Of a stretch of DNA of 64,000 bases, positions 1 through 8,447 are shown one piece after another. Source of the DNA: CAIUGU01 sp965279735 (lineage in GTDB: Bacteria; Pseudomonadota; Gammaproteobacteria; Steroidobacterales; Steroidobacteraceae); NCBI GenBank assembly GCA_965279735.1, contig OZ257260.1, positions 1,116,001 to 1,180,000 on the forward strand, read 5' to 3'. Position numbers and translations under genes: made by a program. The notes below the pieces were generated by a model that worked only from the letters and a program-made list of their open reading frames with translations, searched no databases and was not told where the DNA came from. The stretch's first letter is position 1; each line of letters starts with the position of its first letter.

Positions 1-669
1 GTGCTCTATTTCGAAAGCGATGCCGGCAGTCGCTACCGGCTCGTGCGTGCGGTGAAGAACCGCTTCGGGGCCGTCAACGAAATCGGCGTGTTCGTTATGA
101 CGGAACAAGGTCTCAAGGAAGTGAAGAATCCTTCCGCCATCTTTCTGTCGCGGCATCCGGCGCCTGTGCCGGGTTCCGTTGTCATGGTGGCGCGCGAAGG
201 CACGCGGCCGATGCTGATCGAAGTGCAGGCGCTCGTCGATGCCACGCAATCGATGAATCCAAGGCGCGTCGCCGTCGGTATCGAACAGAACCGTCTCAAC
301 CTGCTGCTGGCGGTTCTGCATCGGCATGGCGGTGTCGCGACCAGTGGTTACGATGTATTCATCAATGTGGTCGGCGGTGTGCGTCTCAACGAAACTGCCA
401 CTGATCTGCCCGCAGTGCTGGCGGTGTATTCGAGCTTTCGCGATCAGGCGTTATCGACGGGACTGGTCAGCTTCGGCGAACTGGGTCTGGCAGGCGAGAT
501 CCGGCCCGTGCCCTATGGCGATGAGCGGCTGCGCGAAGCGGCGAAGCAGGGTTTCGAGCGTGCGATCGTTCCCAGTGCCAATGTACCGCGCAAGCCGATC
601 GATGGGCTGGAAGTCATCGGCGTCGATCGACTCGACGCAGTGCTGGCGGCCGTCAGCGAGTTGCGTTGA
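1..669 (+). CDS. radA: DNA repair protein RadA, C-terminal part (gene cut by window start)
   Basis: This is the last 222 residues of RadA, a RecA-like ATPase that promotes branch migration during recombinational repair. The reading frame is open from base 1, so the first GTG is an internal valine codon and the zinc finger and Walker A lie outside the window. The RadA-specific KNRFG motif is at local residues 20-24. It is followed by the Lon-protease-like C-terminal domain, with a GGVRL segment and the stretch around ADLPAVLAV-like residues 130-142. The 3-prime end overlaps the convergent CorC-like gene by 17 bp (653-669). Identity is confident; only the start is missing. Confidence 0.95.
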   Translation: MLYFESDAGSRYRLVRAVKNRFGAVNEIGVFVMTEQGLKEVKNPSAIFLSRHPAPVPGSVVMVAREGTRPMLIEVQALVDATQSMNPRRVAVGIEQNRLNLLLAVLHRHGGVATSGYDVFINVVGGVRLNETATDLPAVLAVYSSFRDQALSTGLVSFGELGLAGEIRPVPYGDERLREAAKQGFERAIVPSANVPRKPIDGLEVIGVDRLDAVLAAVSELR

Positions 670-1522
670 CCAGCGGCGGCACGACGCGCGCGGTTTTCAC
701 CGCGTTGCCGGCTGTCTGCAGGATCTCGACCGTGTAGTCCGCAATCTTGAGTGCGGTCCCGGGTTCCGGAATCGTTTCGAGATATTCGAGGATCAGGCCG
801 TTGAGCGTTCGCGGTCCTTCGGTGGGCAGGTTCCATGACAGCCTGCGATTCAGCGTACGGATATTCACGCCGGCGCTGACCACGTAGCCCCCTTCCTTGT
901 CCCGATGAATATCCCGGTGCAGCGTCGCGGGATCCGAAGTGAATTCGCCGACGATCTCCTCGAGGATGTCTTCGAGGGTCACCAGGCCTTCGACATCGCC
1001 GTACTCGTTCACGACGAGTGCGATGCGACGACGCTGCCGCTGGAACGCAAGCAACTGCGTGTTGAGTGTGGTGCCCGCTGGCACGAACAGCGGTTCACGT
1101 TCCTGCGCAAGCCGCCTGATCTCTTCGCGCGTGAGGTGACCCCTCGCCAGCGCCTGCGCGATTTTCTTCATGTGCAGGATGCCGAGAATGCTGTCGAGGC
1201 TCGACTCATAGACCGGCAGGCGAGTGTGGGGATTCGAGCGCAGCTGCTCGAGGATGTCATCCCAGTCGTCGTCGAGATCGATGCCGCCAATCTCGGTGCG
1301 GGGAATCATGATGTCGTCGACCGTGATTTTCTCGAGGTCGAGGATGCTCATCAGCATCTGCTGGTGGCTCTGTGGAATGACGGAGCCCGACTCCGCGACC
1401 ACCGTCCTCAACTCATCGGCACTCAACGAATTCGCGGCTGTTGTGTCGGGTGAAACGCCAAACAGGCGGTACACCCCGTTTGAGATCAGGGTTGCAGTCC
1501 GGATACGCCACCAGCGCAACAC
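653..1522 (-). CDS. CorC/HlyC-family CBS-domain protein lacking the DUF21 membrane domain
   Basis: The protein has about 289 residues. It contains a tandem CBS pair (with the family motif DIMIPRTEI and the segment VVNEYGDVEGLVTLEDILEE) and a C-terminal CorC_HlyC transporter-associated domain. Relatives next to ypjD (YfjD type) normally start with a four-helix DUF21/CNNM domain of about 170 residues. Here the sequence begins with only a short remnant (LRWWRIRTATLISNGVYRLFGV-like, cut to the last helix) directly after the ypjD stop. The GTG at 1522 lies 3 bp past that stop and implies translational coupling; a TTG at 1534 is an alternative. E. coli CorC is naturally soluble and similar in size, so the protein may work without the membrane domain, perhaps in Mg/Co efflux. 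Domain calls are firm; start and function are not. Confidence 0.8.
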   Translation of the reverse strand: MLRWWRIRTATLISNGVYRLFGVSPDTTAANSLSADELRTVVAESGSVIPQSHQQMLMSILDLEKITVDDIMIPRTEIGGIDLDDDWDDILEQLRSNPHTRLPVYESSLDSILGILHMKKIAQALARGHLTREEIRRLAQEREPLFVPAGTTLNTQLLAFQRQRRRIALVVNEYGDVEGLVTLEDILEEIVGEFTSDPATLHRDIHRDKEGGYVVSAGVNIRTLNRRLSWNLPTEGPRTLNGLILEYLETIPEPGTALKIADYTVEILQTAGNAVKTARVVPPLVNATR

Positions 1523-1524
1523 GT

Positions 1525-2352
1525 TCAGCCCCAATGCCGGCCGAGGATTCCTTCCAGGACCAGTTTGCTGCCGAAGTAGGCGAGGCCGAGCAGCACGAAT
1601 CCGCCGAGGGTCCATTTGAGGGCGGTGCGTCCGCGCCAGCCCAGGTACCAGCGGCCGGCCAGCAGCACGGCAAAAACCGCCCACGCGAGACAGGACAGCA
1701 CGGCTTTGTGGATCAGGTGCTGGGCGAAGAAGTCCTCAACGAAGACGAAACCGCTGAACAGTGCCAGCGAAAGCACCGCGAAGCCGGCAGCGATCGCCTG
1801 GAACATGCCTGACTCAAGAGACTCGATCGGCGGCAGCATCGCGAGCATGCCGAGGGGTTTGCGACGGCGCAAACGTCGGTCCAGGACCGTCAATGCGACC
1901 GCCAGTACTGCACCGACTGTCAGCAACGCATAGGCCAGCGTGGACAGGACGACATGGGCGGTCAGTTCCCAGCCCTGGCGCATGACGCTGACATCGCGAA
2001 CGCTGTCGTCGACCAGCGCAGCGGTGATGCCGGCGAGGGCGATGAGGATGGCACTCGCACCGGCAAAGCGGGGGCGGCGGACGGCGGCTCCCAGCGCAAT
2101 GGCGGCAATGATCCACGCAATGACGGAGGCCGTGCCCCCGGCGGAGAGGGAGAACTCATCCAGGGCGGTGAGGTCGTTCCAGAGTTTGGAGCCGTGAAAG
2201 GCGAGGCCGAGCAGGCCCATGCCGATGCCGGCCACATGCGTCCCGCGGGCCGCACCGGGTTCGGAGCGGCGGACACTGGACGCAAGCCACAAGGCGGAAG
2301 CCAGATAGCAGGCGAGAACGACGATTGAAAGCACTTGGGAACCTGGCAACAC
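1525..2352 (-). CDS. ypjD: Inner-membrane cytochrome c assembly-like protein YpjD
   Basis: This is a 275-residue polytopic membrane protein of the CcsA/HemX-like family (cytochrome c assembly protein, inner membrane protein YpjD). About eight hydrophobic helices can be read, and the family-typical block with FAQHLIHKAVLS and the WYLGWRGRTALKWTLGGF-type segment sits near residues 208-250. YpjD is commonly divergent from ffh and upstream of a CorC/YfjD gene, exactly as here. Its precise biochemical role is unsettled in the family; haem or cytochrome assembly is inferred from homology. Its TGA stop lies 2 bp before the start of the CorC-like gene. Confidence 0.88.
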   Translation of the reverse strand: MLPGSQVLSIVVLACYLASALWLASSVRRSEPGAARGTHVAGIGMGLLGLAFHGSKLWNDLTALDEFSLSAGGTASVIAWIIAAIALGAAVRRPRFAGASAILIALAGITAALVDDSVRDVSVMRQGWELTAHVVLSTLAYALLTVGAVLAVALTVLDRRLRRRKPLGMLAMLPPIESLESGMFQAIAAGFAVLSLALFSGFVFVEDFFAQHLIHKAVLSCLAWAVFAVLLAGRWYLGWRGRTALKWTLGGFVLLGLAYFGSKLVLEGILGRHWG

Positions 2353-2411
2353 GTTGCCTTGAGGACGGGCAGGATCATGTCACACGCCCCCCGCCATTAG
2401 AAGCCAGCCCG

Positions 2412-2417
2412 TATAAT
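2412..2417 (+). promoter_or_regulatory. Candidate -10 element of the ffh promoter
   Basis: A perfect TATAAT lies 35 bp upstream of the ffh ATG, in the divergent ypjD-ffh intergenic region. No good -35 hexamer is visible at 16-18 bp spacing, so this is a sequence match only. Confidence 0.4.
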
Positions 2418-2452
2418 CCGCCGACCTTTGGAACCTTCGAGAGCCCGCGTAC

Positions 2453-3814
2453 ATGTTTGATCAATTGAGTGGCCGCCTGCGAGGCGTGCTCGACGCGCTC
2501 CAGGGGCGCGGCCGACTGACCGAAGAGAACATCAGCGACACCCTCCGGCAGGTGCGCATGGCGTTGCTGGAAGCCGACGTGGCGTTGCCGGTCGTCAAGA
2601 GCTTCATTGAAGGTGTCCGCGGCCGTGTCGTCGGGCTCGAGATCGAAAAGAGCCTGACCCCAGGGCAGGCGCTGATCAAGACGATTCACGACGAGCTCAT
2701 CAAGCTGATGGGTGAGGGCACCCGGCCGCTCAACCTGCGCGCGCAGCCGCCTATCGTGATCCTGCTCGCCGGCCTGCAGGGCGCCGGCAAGACGACCACC
2801 GCCGGCAAGCTGGCGAAGTGGCTGAAGGAAAATGAGCGCCGCAAGGTGCTGCTGGCGAGCACCGACGTCTATCGGCCTGCCGCCATCCTGCAACTAGAGC
2901 GCTTGGCCGGGCAGCTCGAAGTGGGCTTTTATCCGTCTGATCCCACCAAGCCTGCTGTGACGCTCGCGCGCGAAGCGCTGGAAGAAGCCCGCCGCTCGCT
3001 GTACGACGTACTCATCGTCGACACCGCCGGCCGACTGCATATAGATGCGGAAATGATGCAGGAAGTCCGCGACATCAGCGCTGCGGTGAATCCGCTTGAA
3101 ACGCTCTTCGTCGTCGACAGCATGGCCGGCCAGGACGCAGTCAATGCGGCCCGCGCCTTCGGCGAAGCCCTCACATTGACGGGCGTGATCCTGACCAAGG
3201 CCGATGGCGACGCCCGCGGCGGTGCTGCCCTGTCCGTTCGCCAGGTGACCGGCAAGCCCATTCTTTTCATTGGTACCGGCGAAAAGGTCGGCGCGCTCGA
3301 GCCCTTCCATGCCGAACGGGTGGCCTCCCGGATCCTCGGCATGGGCGATGTGCTGTCACTGGTCGAGGATGTCACCCGCCAGGTAGACCGGGCACAGGCG
3401 GAAAAACTCGCGGGCAAGCTCAAGAAGGGCAAAGACTTCGATTTCAACGACCTTCACGACCAGCTCGGGCAGGTGGAGAAAATGGGCGGATTGGGCGCCC
3501 TGGTCGACAAACTGCCCGCAAAGCTGCTGGGGAAGGCCGGGCAGATCCCCCGTCAGGACGACCGGGAGATCACCCGCCAGCTGGCCATCATCCGCTCGAT
3601 GACGCCCGGGGAGCGCCGCTACCCCAAGGTCATCGACGGCTCCCGGCGCCGCCGGATCGCGGTGGGAGCAGGGGTTCAGGTCTCGGACGTGAACCGCCTG
3701 ATGAAGAACTTCCTCCAGATGCAGAAAATGATGAAAACGATGTCGAAGGGCGGGGGAATGGCCCGGCTCATGCGGTCTTTTGGCGGCCGGATGCCCCCCG
3801 GGCCGTTCGGCTGA
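2453..3814 (+). CDS. ffh: Signal recognition particle protein Ffh
   Basis: Ffh is the GTPase subunit of the bacterial SRP. With 4.5S RNA it binds the signal sequences of nascent inner-membrane proteins and delivers them to FtsY. The 453 residues are the usual length. The N domain comes first, then the NG GTPase with GLQGAGKTT (P-loop, residues 107-115), the DTAGR motif and the TKADGD motif. The methionine-rich M domain follows, ending in a run with MQKMMKTM. The ATG at 2453 gives the standard MFDQLSGRL start. Its RNA partner is in this window at about 33.2 kb. Confidence 0.98.
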   Translation: MFDQLSGRLRGVLDALQGRGRLTEENISDTLRQVRMALLEADVALPVVKSFIEGVRGRVVGLEIEKSLTPGQALIKTIHDELIKLMGEGTRPLNLRAQPPIVILLAGLQGAGKTTTAGKLAKWLKENERRKVLLASTDVYRPAAILQLERLAGQLEVGFYPSDPTKPAVTLAREALEEARRSLYDVLIVDTAGRLHIDAEMMQEVRDISAAVNPLETLFVVDSMAGQDAVNAARAFGEALTLTGVILTKADGDARGGAALSVRQVTGKPILFIGTGEKVGALEPFHAERVASRILGMGDVLSLVEDVTRQVDRAQAEKLAGKLKKGKDFDFNDLHDQLGQVEKMGGLGALVDKLPAKLLGKAGQIPRQDDREITRQLAIIRSMTPGERRYPKVIDGSRRRRIAVGAGVQVSDVNRLMKNFLQMQKMMKTMSKGGGMARLMRSFGGRMPPGPFG

Positions 3815-3945
3815 TTCCTACTGAGGGCGGGGTGGTTTGCCGGGGCGGTCGGGTGAGGGTTCCCGGGCGTGTGCCAAGCATTTCAATTCCCCGAGAATTT
3901 CATTAGTATTCGCGCCTCATTTTTCCGGCCCCAAGAAGCAGCACT

Positions 3946-4200
3946 ATGGTTACGATCCGCCTCACCCGCCGCGGCACGAAGAAAACGCCTTTTTATCATG
4001 TCGTCGTGACTGACAGCCGCAAGCGTCAGGGTGGTACGGCGCTCGAGCAGATCGGGTTTTTCAATCCCGTTGCGCAGGGCAAGGAACGCAAGCTCGAGCT
4101 CGACCTCGGGCGCGTCGATTACTGGGTCAGCAAGGGTGCCAAGCCCTCGGATCGCGTCGCGCAGCTTGTCGGCGTTGCCCGCAGCCAGAAGGCGGCCTGA
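3946..4200 (+). CDS. rpsP: 30S ribosomal protein bS16
   Basis: This 84-residue small-subunit protein starts MVTIRLTRRGTKKTPFYHVV-like and carries the conserved ALEQIGFFNP segment. It heads the rpsP-rimM-trmD-rplS operon. The 131 bp before it, after ffh, hold an AT-richer stretch (about 3880-3920) that probably contains the operon promoter, though no textbook hexamers are present. Confidence 0.98.
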   Translation: MVTIRLTRRGTKKTPFYHVVVTDSRKRQGGTALEQIGFFNPVAQGKERKLELDLGRVDYWVSKGAKPSDRVAQLVGVARSQKAA

Positions 4201-4269
4201 GATTCTCGCGTGAGGTGAGGCCGCCAGGTGAACTGGGTCGGCTGATCCTCAACCGCTTCCTGGGAACCG

Positions 4270-4794
4270 ATGGAAGCATCCACGGAAACGCAAGGTAAGG
4301 ACCGGATCGTCGTTCTCGGCCGGATCGCCGGGGTCTTCGGGGTGAAGGGATGGGTCAAGGTCCAGTCCTTCACGAATCCTCCCGACAACCTGCTTGATTA
4401 CAAGGTGTGGCAGATAGGGCTTCGCGGCACGTGGACGCCGCAGGTGCCCGCGGAAGGGCGTCTCACGAATCGTGGGGTGCTCGCCCGGATGGAGAATTGT
4501 GGTGACCCCGATCAGGCACGAGTGCTGGTCGGAGCCGAAATCGGTGTATGGCGCAGCGAATTGCCGCCGCCCGAAGCAGGCGAGTATTACTGGGAAGATC
4601 TGACTGGCCTCGATGCCTATTCCCCTGACGGAAAGTGGCTCGGCAAGGTGGACCACTTCCGGGAAACAGCGGTGCATCCGCTGATCGTGATCCAGGGCGA
4701 GCGCGAGCACATGATCCCGCTCGTGAAGCAGCGGTTGCTGGCAGTCGATCTTGAGGCTCGCCGGGTGACGCTGGATTGGGATCCTGACTGGTAG
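4270..4794 (+). CDS. rimM: Ribosome maturation factor RimM
   Basis: RimM helps 30S head assembly and binds uS19. The 174 residues show the N-terminal RimM barrel (VVLGRIAGVFGVKGWVKV region, residues 14-31) and the C-terminal PRC-type barrel (EYYWEDLTGLDAYS, residues about 97-110, and the HPLIVIQGEREHMIPLV block). The gene follows rpsP by 69 bp and ends 2 bp before trmD, as in other gammaproteobacteria. Confidence 0.96.
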   Translation: MEASTETQGKDRIVVLGRIAGVFGVKGWVKVQSFTNPPDNLLDYKVWQIGLRGTWTPQVPAEGRLTNRGVLARMENCGDPDQARVLVGAEIGVWRSELPPPEAGEYYWEDLTGLDAYSPDGKWLGKVDHFRETAVHPLIVIQGEREHMIPLVKQRLLAVDLEARRVTLDWDPDW

Positions 4795-4796
4795 CC

Positions 4797-5546
4797 ATGC
4801 ATATCGAGGTCGTGACGTTGTTTCCGGCCCTGGTGGCAAGCGCGTCCCGGACGGGAGTGACGGGCCGGGCCATTGAGCGTGGCCAGGTGACGCTGGAGAC
4901 GACCAACCCGCGCGAATTCGCGCAGGACGTGCACGGCACGGTCGACGATCGCCCTTACGGTGGCGGTCCGGGAATGGTGCTGAAGATCGAGCCGACTCGC
5001 ACGGCGTTGCGGGCGGCGAAGGCGAGGCTGCCCGAGGGGAGCCCGAGTATCTATCTGGCCGCGGACGGGGTGCCGTTTACGCAGGCCAAGGCAGTTGAGC
5101 TGGCAGCAAGGCCCGGGATGCTGCTGCTGGCGGGCCGGTACGAAGGCGTGGATGAACGCCTGCTGGCAACGGAGATCGACGAACGGATCTCGATCGGTGA
5201 CTACGTGCTGTCGGGCGGTGAGTTGCCCGCGCTGGTGCTGATCGATGCAGTGTTGCGGTTGTTGCCCGGCGTGCTGGGCGATGCCGAGTCGGCGGCGCAG
5301 GATTCGTTCAGCGCGGGCCTGCTCGACTGGCCGCATTACACGCGGCCTGACGTGTGTGACGGGCTGGCCGTGCCGCAGGTGTTGGTCGGAGGCGACCACG
5401 CCGCGATAGCGCGCTGGCGGTTGAAGCAGGCGCTGGGGCGAACCTGGCAGGTACGGCCCGAGCTGCTCGCGCAGCGGGTGTTGAGCGTGGAAGAACGCAG
5501 GTTGCTGGAAGAATTCAAGGCAGAGCAGGCGACCCCTGCACCGTAG
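4797..5546 (+). CDS. trmD: tRNA (guanine37-N1)-methyltransferase TrmD
   Basis: TrmD methylates N1 of G37 next to the anticodon in tRNAs reading CUN, CCN and CGG, which prevents +1 frameshifting. The 249 residues are the normal length. The SPOUT trefoil-knot fold is indicated by the DRPYGGGPGMV segment, the AdoMet-binding LLLAGRYEGVDERLL block and the ISIGDYVLSGGE motif. The ATG is 2 bp after the rimM stop, which implies coupled translation. Confidence 0.97.
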   Translation: MHIEVVTLFPALVASASRTGVTGRAIERGQVTLETTNPREFAQDVHGTVDDRPYGGGPGMVLKIEPTRTALRAAKARLPEGSPSIYLAADGVPFTQAKAVELAARPGMLLLAGRYEGVDERLLATEIDERISIGDYVLSGGELPALVLIDAVLRLLPGVLGDAESAAQDSFSAGLLDWPHYTRPDVCDGLAVPQVLVGGDHAAIARWRLKQALGRTWQVRPELLAQRVLSVEERRLLEEFKAEQATPAP

Positions 5547-5587
5547 CCGGAAAGTTAAGAGAACTATTTGCACTGGATGGATGAGAC

Positions 5588-5932
5588 ATGAACAAGATCA
5601 TTGCCGCGATCGAAGCTGAAGCCACGGGCCGCACGGTTCCCGATTTCTCCCCGGGCGACACGGTCATCGTCGAAGTGAAGGTGAAGGAAGGCGATCGTGA
5701 GCGCGTGCAGGCGTACGAAGGCGTCGTCATCGCCCGCCGCAACCGCGGCATGAACTCCTCGTTCACCGTCCGCAAGGTGTCGCATGGCGAAGGCGTGGAA
5801 CGCGTGTTCCAGACCTACAGCCCCGCGCTCGGCAACATCACGGTCAAGCGTCGCGGCAACGTCCGTCGCGCCAAGCTGTACTTCCTGCGCGACCTGACCG
5901 GCAAGGCAGCACGCATCGAGGAAAAGGTCTGA
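5588..5932 (+). CDS. rplS: 50S ribosomal protein bL19
   Basis: This 114-residue large-subunit protein sits at the 30S-50S interface. The conserved PDFSPGDTVIVEVKVKEG block and the EGVVIARRNRGMNSSFTVRK block identify it. It is the last gene of the rpsP-rimM-trmD-rplS operon and is followed by a strong intrinsic terminator. Confidence 0.98.
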   Translation: MNKIIAAIEAEATGRTVPDFSPGDTVIVEVKVKEGDRERVQAYEGVVIARRNRGMNSSFTVRKVSHGEGVERVFQTYSPALGNITVKRRGNVRRAKLYFLRDLTGKAARIEEKV

Positions 5933-5967
5933 TCCTGTAGCCTCGCGGGCAGATTCGATGTTTACGG

Positions 5968-6006
5968 CAGGGGTGGTTGCGCAGGCAACCACCCCTGTTG
6001 CGTTTT
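5968..6006 (+). terminator. Intrinsic terminator of the rpsP-rplS operon
   Basis: A perfect 13-bp stem (5968-5980 with 5985-5997) closes a 4-base loop and is followed by a T-rich tail (5998-6006). It lies 35 bp after the rplS stop. Confidence 0.9.
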
Positions 6007-6110
6007 GAGCCCTTTTTTCCGGCTGCCAGCGTAAAAGCGCCGTTGTAGCCCTTGTTCGGCGGGCGCGGGTACACTTGCCGCGTACCTGCCGGATGTCAGC
6101 CAGGAGTTCC

Positions 6111-7952
6111 ATGAATTTCTTGAAGGGTATTTTCCGCTTCCTGTGGAGCCTCCTCGACGGAGTGCGCAAGGTCCTCCACGTCATCCTGCTGCTCTTCATC
6201 TTTGGAGTGCTGTGGATCGCCGTGTCGCCGTCCATCCCGATCGTCCCGAGTCAGGCTGCGCTGGTGGTCGCTCCTGAAGGCGCACTGGTCGAACAGCTGA
6301 GCGGGGATCCGATCCAGCGGGCGTTGTCGGAAGCCTATGGGCAGGGCAATCCCGAAACACTGATGCGGGATGTGCTTGAAGCCATTCGCGAAGCGAAGAC
6401 AGATACCCGTATCGAGGCGCTGGTCCTGGACCTTGGCCAGATGTCAGGGGGCGGCGTAGCGAAGCTCGAAGAGTTTGGCAACGCGGTGAAAGACTTCCGT
6501 ACGAGCGGCAAGCCCGTCATCGCACTCGGCGAGTCCTACGATCAATCGCAGTACTACGTTGCTGCGAATGCCGACGAGATCTATCTCGATCCGAAGGGCA
6601 TGGTGCTGATCGACGGTTTTGCGTACTACCGCATGTTCATGAAGGACGCGATCGACAAGCTCGCCGTCGACGTCAACATTTTCCGTGCCGGCCAGTTCAA
6701 GTCGTATACGGAGCAGTATAGCCGCAACGACATGTCAGCCCAGGAGCGCGAGGAAAGTCTCGCGTGGCTCGGCTCTTTGTGGGGCAGCTATCAATCAGCC
6801 GTGACGGAAGCGCGCGGCATGCCGGCCACGGCATTGCAGGACTACGCAGACCAGACTGTCGAGCGCCTGACGGCGGCGAAAGGCGATACGGCGGCCGTCG
6901 CATTGAGCAGCGGGCTGGTCACGGAACTGAAGACGCGCACGCAGGTTGAAGAGCGGCTGGTGCAACTGACCGGTGAAGACGACAGCACTCACAGCTTCCG
7001 CGGCGTTCACCATACTGACTATCTGAATTCCATCCGCTCGCAACGGGCGCTGACAACGGGTGATCACGATCGCGTGGGAGTCATTGTCGCTTCCGGCGAG
7101 ATCCTCGACGGCCTGCAGCCTCCCGGCACCATCGGCGGCGATTCGACGGCAGAGCTGCTGCGCCAGGCCCGCTTTGATGATCGGGTACGTGCTGTGGTGT
7201 TGCGCATCGACAGCCCCGGTGGCAGCGTGTTCGCTTCGGAAGTGATCCGTCGTGAAGTGGAAGCCATCAAGCTCGCGGGCAAGCCCGTCGTGGCGTCGAT
7301 GAGCAGCGTTGCAGCTTCGGGCGGTTACTACATCGCCATGGATGCCGACCAGATCTGGGCGAGTCCCGCGACTCTGACGGGCTCCATCGGTGTGTTCTCC
7401 GTCTTCCCGACCATCGACCGGACGCTCGCAAAAGTAGGCGTTTCCGTCGATGGCGTGGGCACAACCGAGCTTGCTGATGCATTCCGTCTCGACCGCAAGC
7501 TCGGTGAAGAGCCGAAGCAACTGCTGCAGATGACCGTCGATCACGAATACCGCAGCTTCGTCGAACGCGTTGCAGCCGGTCGCGGCAAGCCCGCTGATGA
7601 AATCGATGCCGTGGCGCAGGGGCGCGTTTGGTCCGGCAAGGACGCGCTGCGAGTCGGGCTGGTGGATGAACTGGGTTCCTTCCGCGATGCACTCGATGCC
7701 GCTGCCAAGCGTGCAGATCTCGGTGATGACTATCACGTCGAATACATCGAGCCGCCGATGTCCTGGCGGCAGCTGCTCGCACAGGAAGTCCGGGTGCTTG
7801 CAGGCCGGGCGATTCGCGCCATCGCGCCGCAGGACACGATTGCCACGCGTATGCGCAAGGTGTTGTCGCCGTTCGAAGCCGAGCTTTCGCGTCTGTCGCG
7901 ACTGATGCAGTCCCGCGGGACCTACTATTACTGCCTGTGCTCGATGGAATGA
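6111..7952 (+). CDS. sppA: Signal peptide peptidase SppA (protease IV, long form)
   Basis: SppA is an inner-membrane serine-lysine dyad protease that degrades cleaved signal peptides. The protein has 613 residues, close to E. coli SppA (618). One membrane anchor lies at about residues 20-38. Two tandem S49 halves follow: the N-terminal half supplies the general-base lysine (K197 in FRAGQFKSYTE), and the C-terminal half supplies the nucleophile (S403 in SSVAASGGYYIA). The ATG at 6111 was chosen because AGGAG lies just upstream; an in-frame start at 6075 lacks a ribosome site. The stop overlaps the hslR start (ATGA). Confidence 0.95.
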   Translation: MNFLKGIFRFLWSLLDGVRKVLHVILLLFIFGVLWIAVSPSIPIVPSQAALVVAPEGALVEQLSGDPIQRALSEAYGQGNPETLMRDVLEAIREAKTDTRIEALVLDLGQMSGGGVAKLEEFGNAVKDFRTSGKPVIALGESYDQSQYYVAANADEIYLDPKGMVLIDGFAYYRMFMKDAIDKLAVDVNIFRAGQFKSYTEQYSRNDMSAQEREESLAWLGSLWGSYQSAVTEARGMPATALQDYADQTVERLTAAKGDTAAVALSSGLVTELKTRTQVEERLVQLTGEDDSTHSFRGVHHTDYLNSIRSQRALTTGDHDRVGVIVASGEILDGLQPPGTIGGDSTAELLRQARFDDRVRAVVLRIDSPGGSVFASEVIRREVEAIKLAGKPVVASMSSVAASGGYYIAMDADQIWASPATLTGSIGVFSVFPTIDRTLAKVGVSVDGVGTTELADAFRLDRKLGEEPKQLLQMTVDHEYRSFVERVAAGRGKPADEIDAVAQGRVWSGKDALRVGLVDELGSFRDALDAAAKRADLGDDYHVEYIEPPMSWRQLLAQEVRVLAGRAIRAIAPQDTIATRMRKVLSPFEAELSRLSRLMQSRGTYYYCLCSME

Positions 7953-8356
7953 GCCGGCAGCGGCAGGATTTCAAGGAAGAGCTGCCGGGCGAAGGGCTGC
8001 GGATCGACAAGTGGCTGTGGTTCACGCGGTTTTTCAAGAACCGCTCCGAAGCCACTGATGCCGTCGCCGGCGGCCGGGTGCATGTCGGTGGCGATCGTGT
8101 CAAGCCTTCGCGTCCCGTGCACCCCGGCGACGAACTCACGATTACGCGGGAAGAGACGCGCTACGACGTGGTCGTGCACGGCATCCCGGTACGTCGCGGC
8201 CCTGCTGCGGAGGCACAATCGTTCTACGTTGAGACGCCTGCCAGCGAAGCCGCGCGTGAAAAGAAACGGGAACAGTTGAAGATGGCTCCGCCGTCGCCCG
8301 ACGGGCGCCCCAACAAGCATGACCGACGCGCGCTGAGGAACCTGCGCGGCCGCTGA
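7949..8356 (+). CDS. hslR: Heat-shock protein 15 homolog, ribosome-associated RNA-binding protein HslR
   Basis: Hsp15 binds stalled 50S subunits that still carry peptidyl-tRNA and helps recycle them. The protein has 135 residues (E. coli 133). An S4 RNA-binding domain begins at LRIDKWLWFTRFFKNRSEA, and the tail is basic and rich in K/R. I chose the ATG at 7949, which overlaps the sppA TGA in an ATGA arrangement, over the in-frame GTG at 7937. The gene is probably co-transcribed with sppA. Confidence 0.9.
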   Translation: MSRQRQDFKEELPGEGLRIDKWLWFTRFFKNRSEATDAVAGGRVHVGGDRVKPSRPVHPGDELTITREETRYDVVVHGIPVRRGPAAEAQSFYVETPASEAAREKKREQLKMAPPSPDGRPNKHDRRALRNLRGR

Positions 8357-8367
8357 GGCCAATCCGT

Positions 8368-8396
8368 GCATATCTAGAGCTTTACCATCGATATGC
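8368..8396. promoter_or_regulatory. Inverted repeat upstream of the secretion ABC transporter gene
   Basis: The heptamer GCATATC (8368-8374) is repeated in inverted orientation at 8390-8396, with a 15-bp spacer, about 50 bp before the transporter start. It could be an operator or a small hairpin. The whole hslR-transporter gap is 91 bp and shows nothing else distinct. Confidence 0.35.
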
Positions 8397-8447
8397 GTCG
8401 GGAGACGCAGCCAGTCACGGGTGTAGGGTAGCGAACCCGACTCAAGG

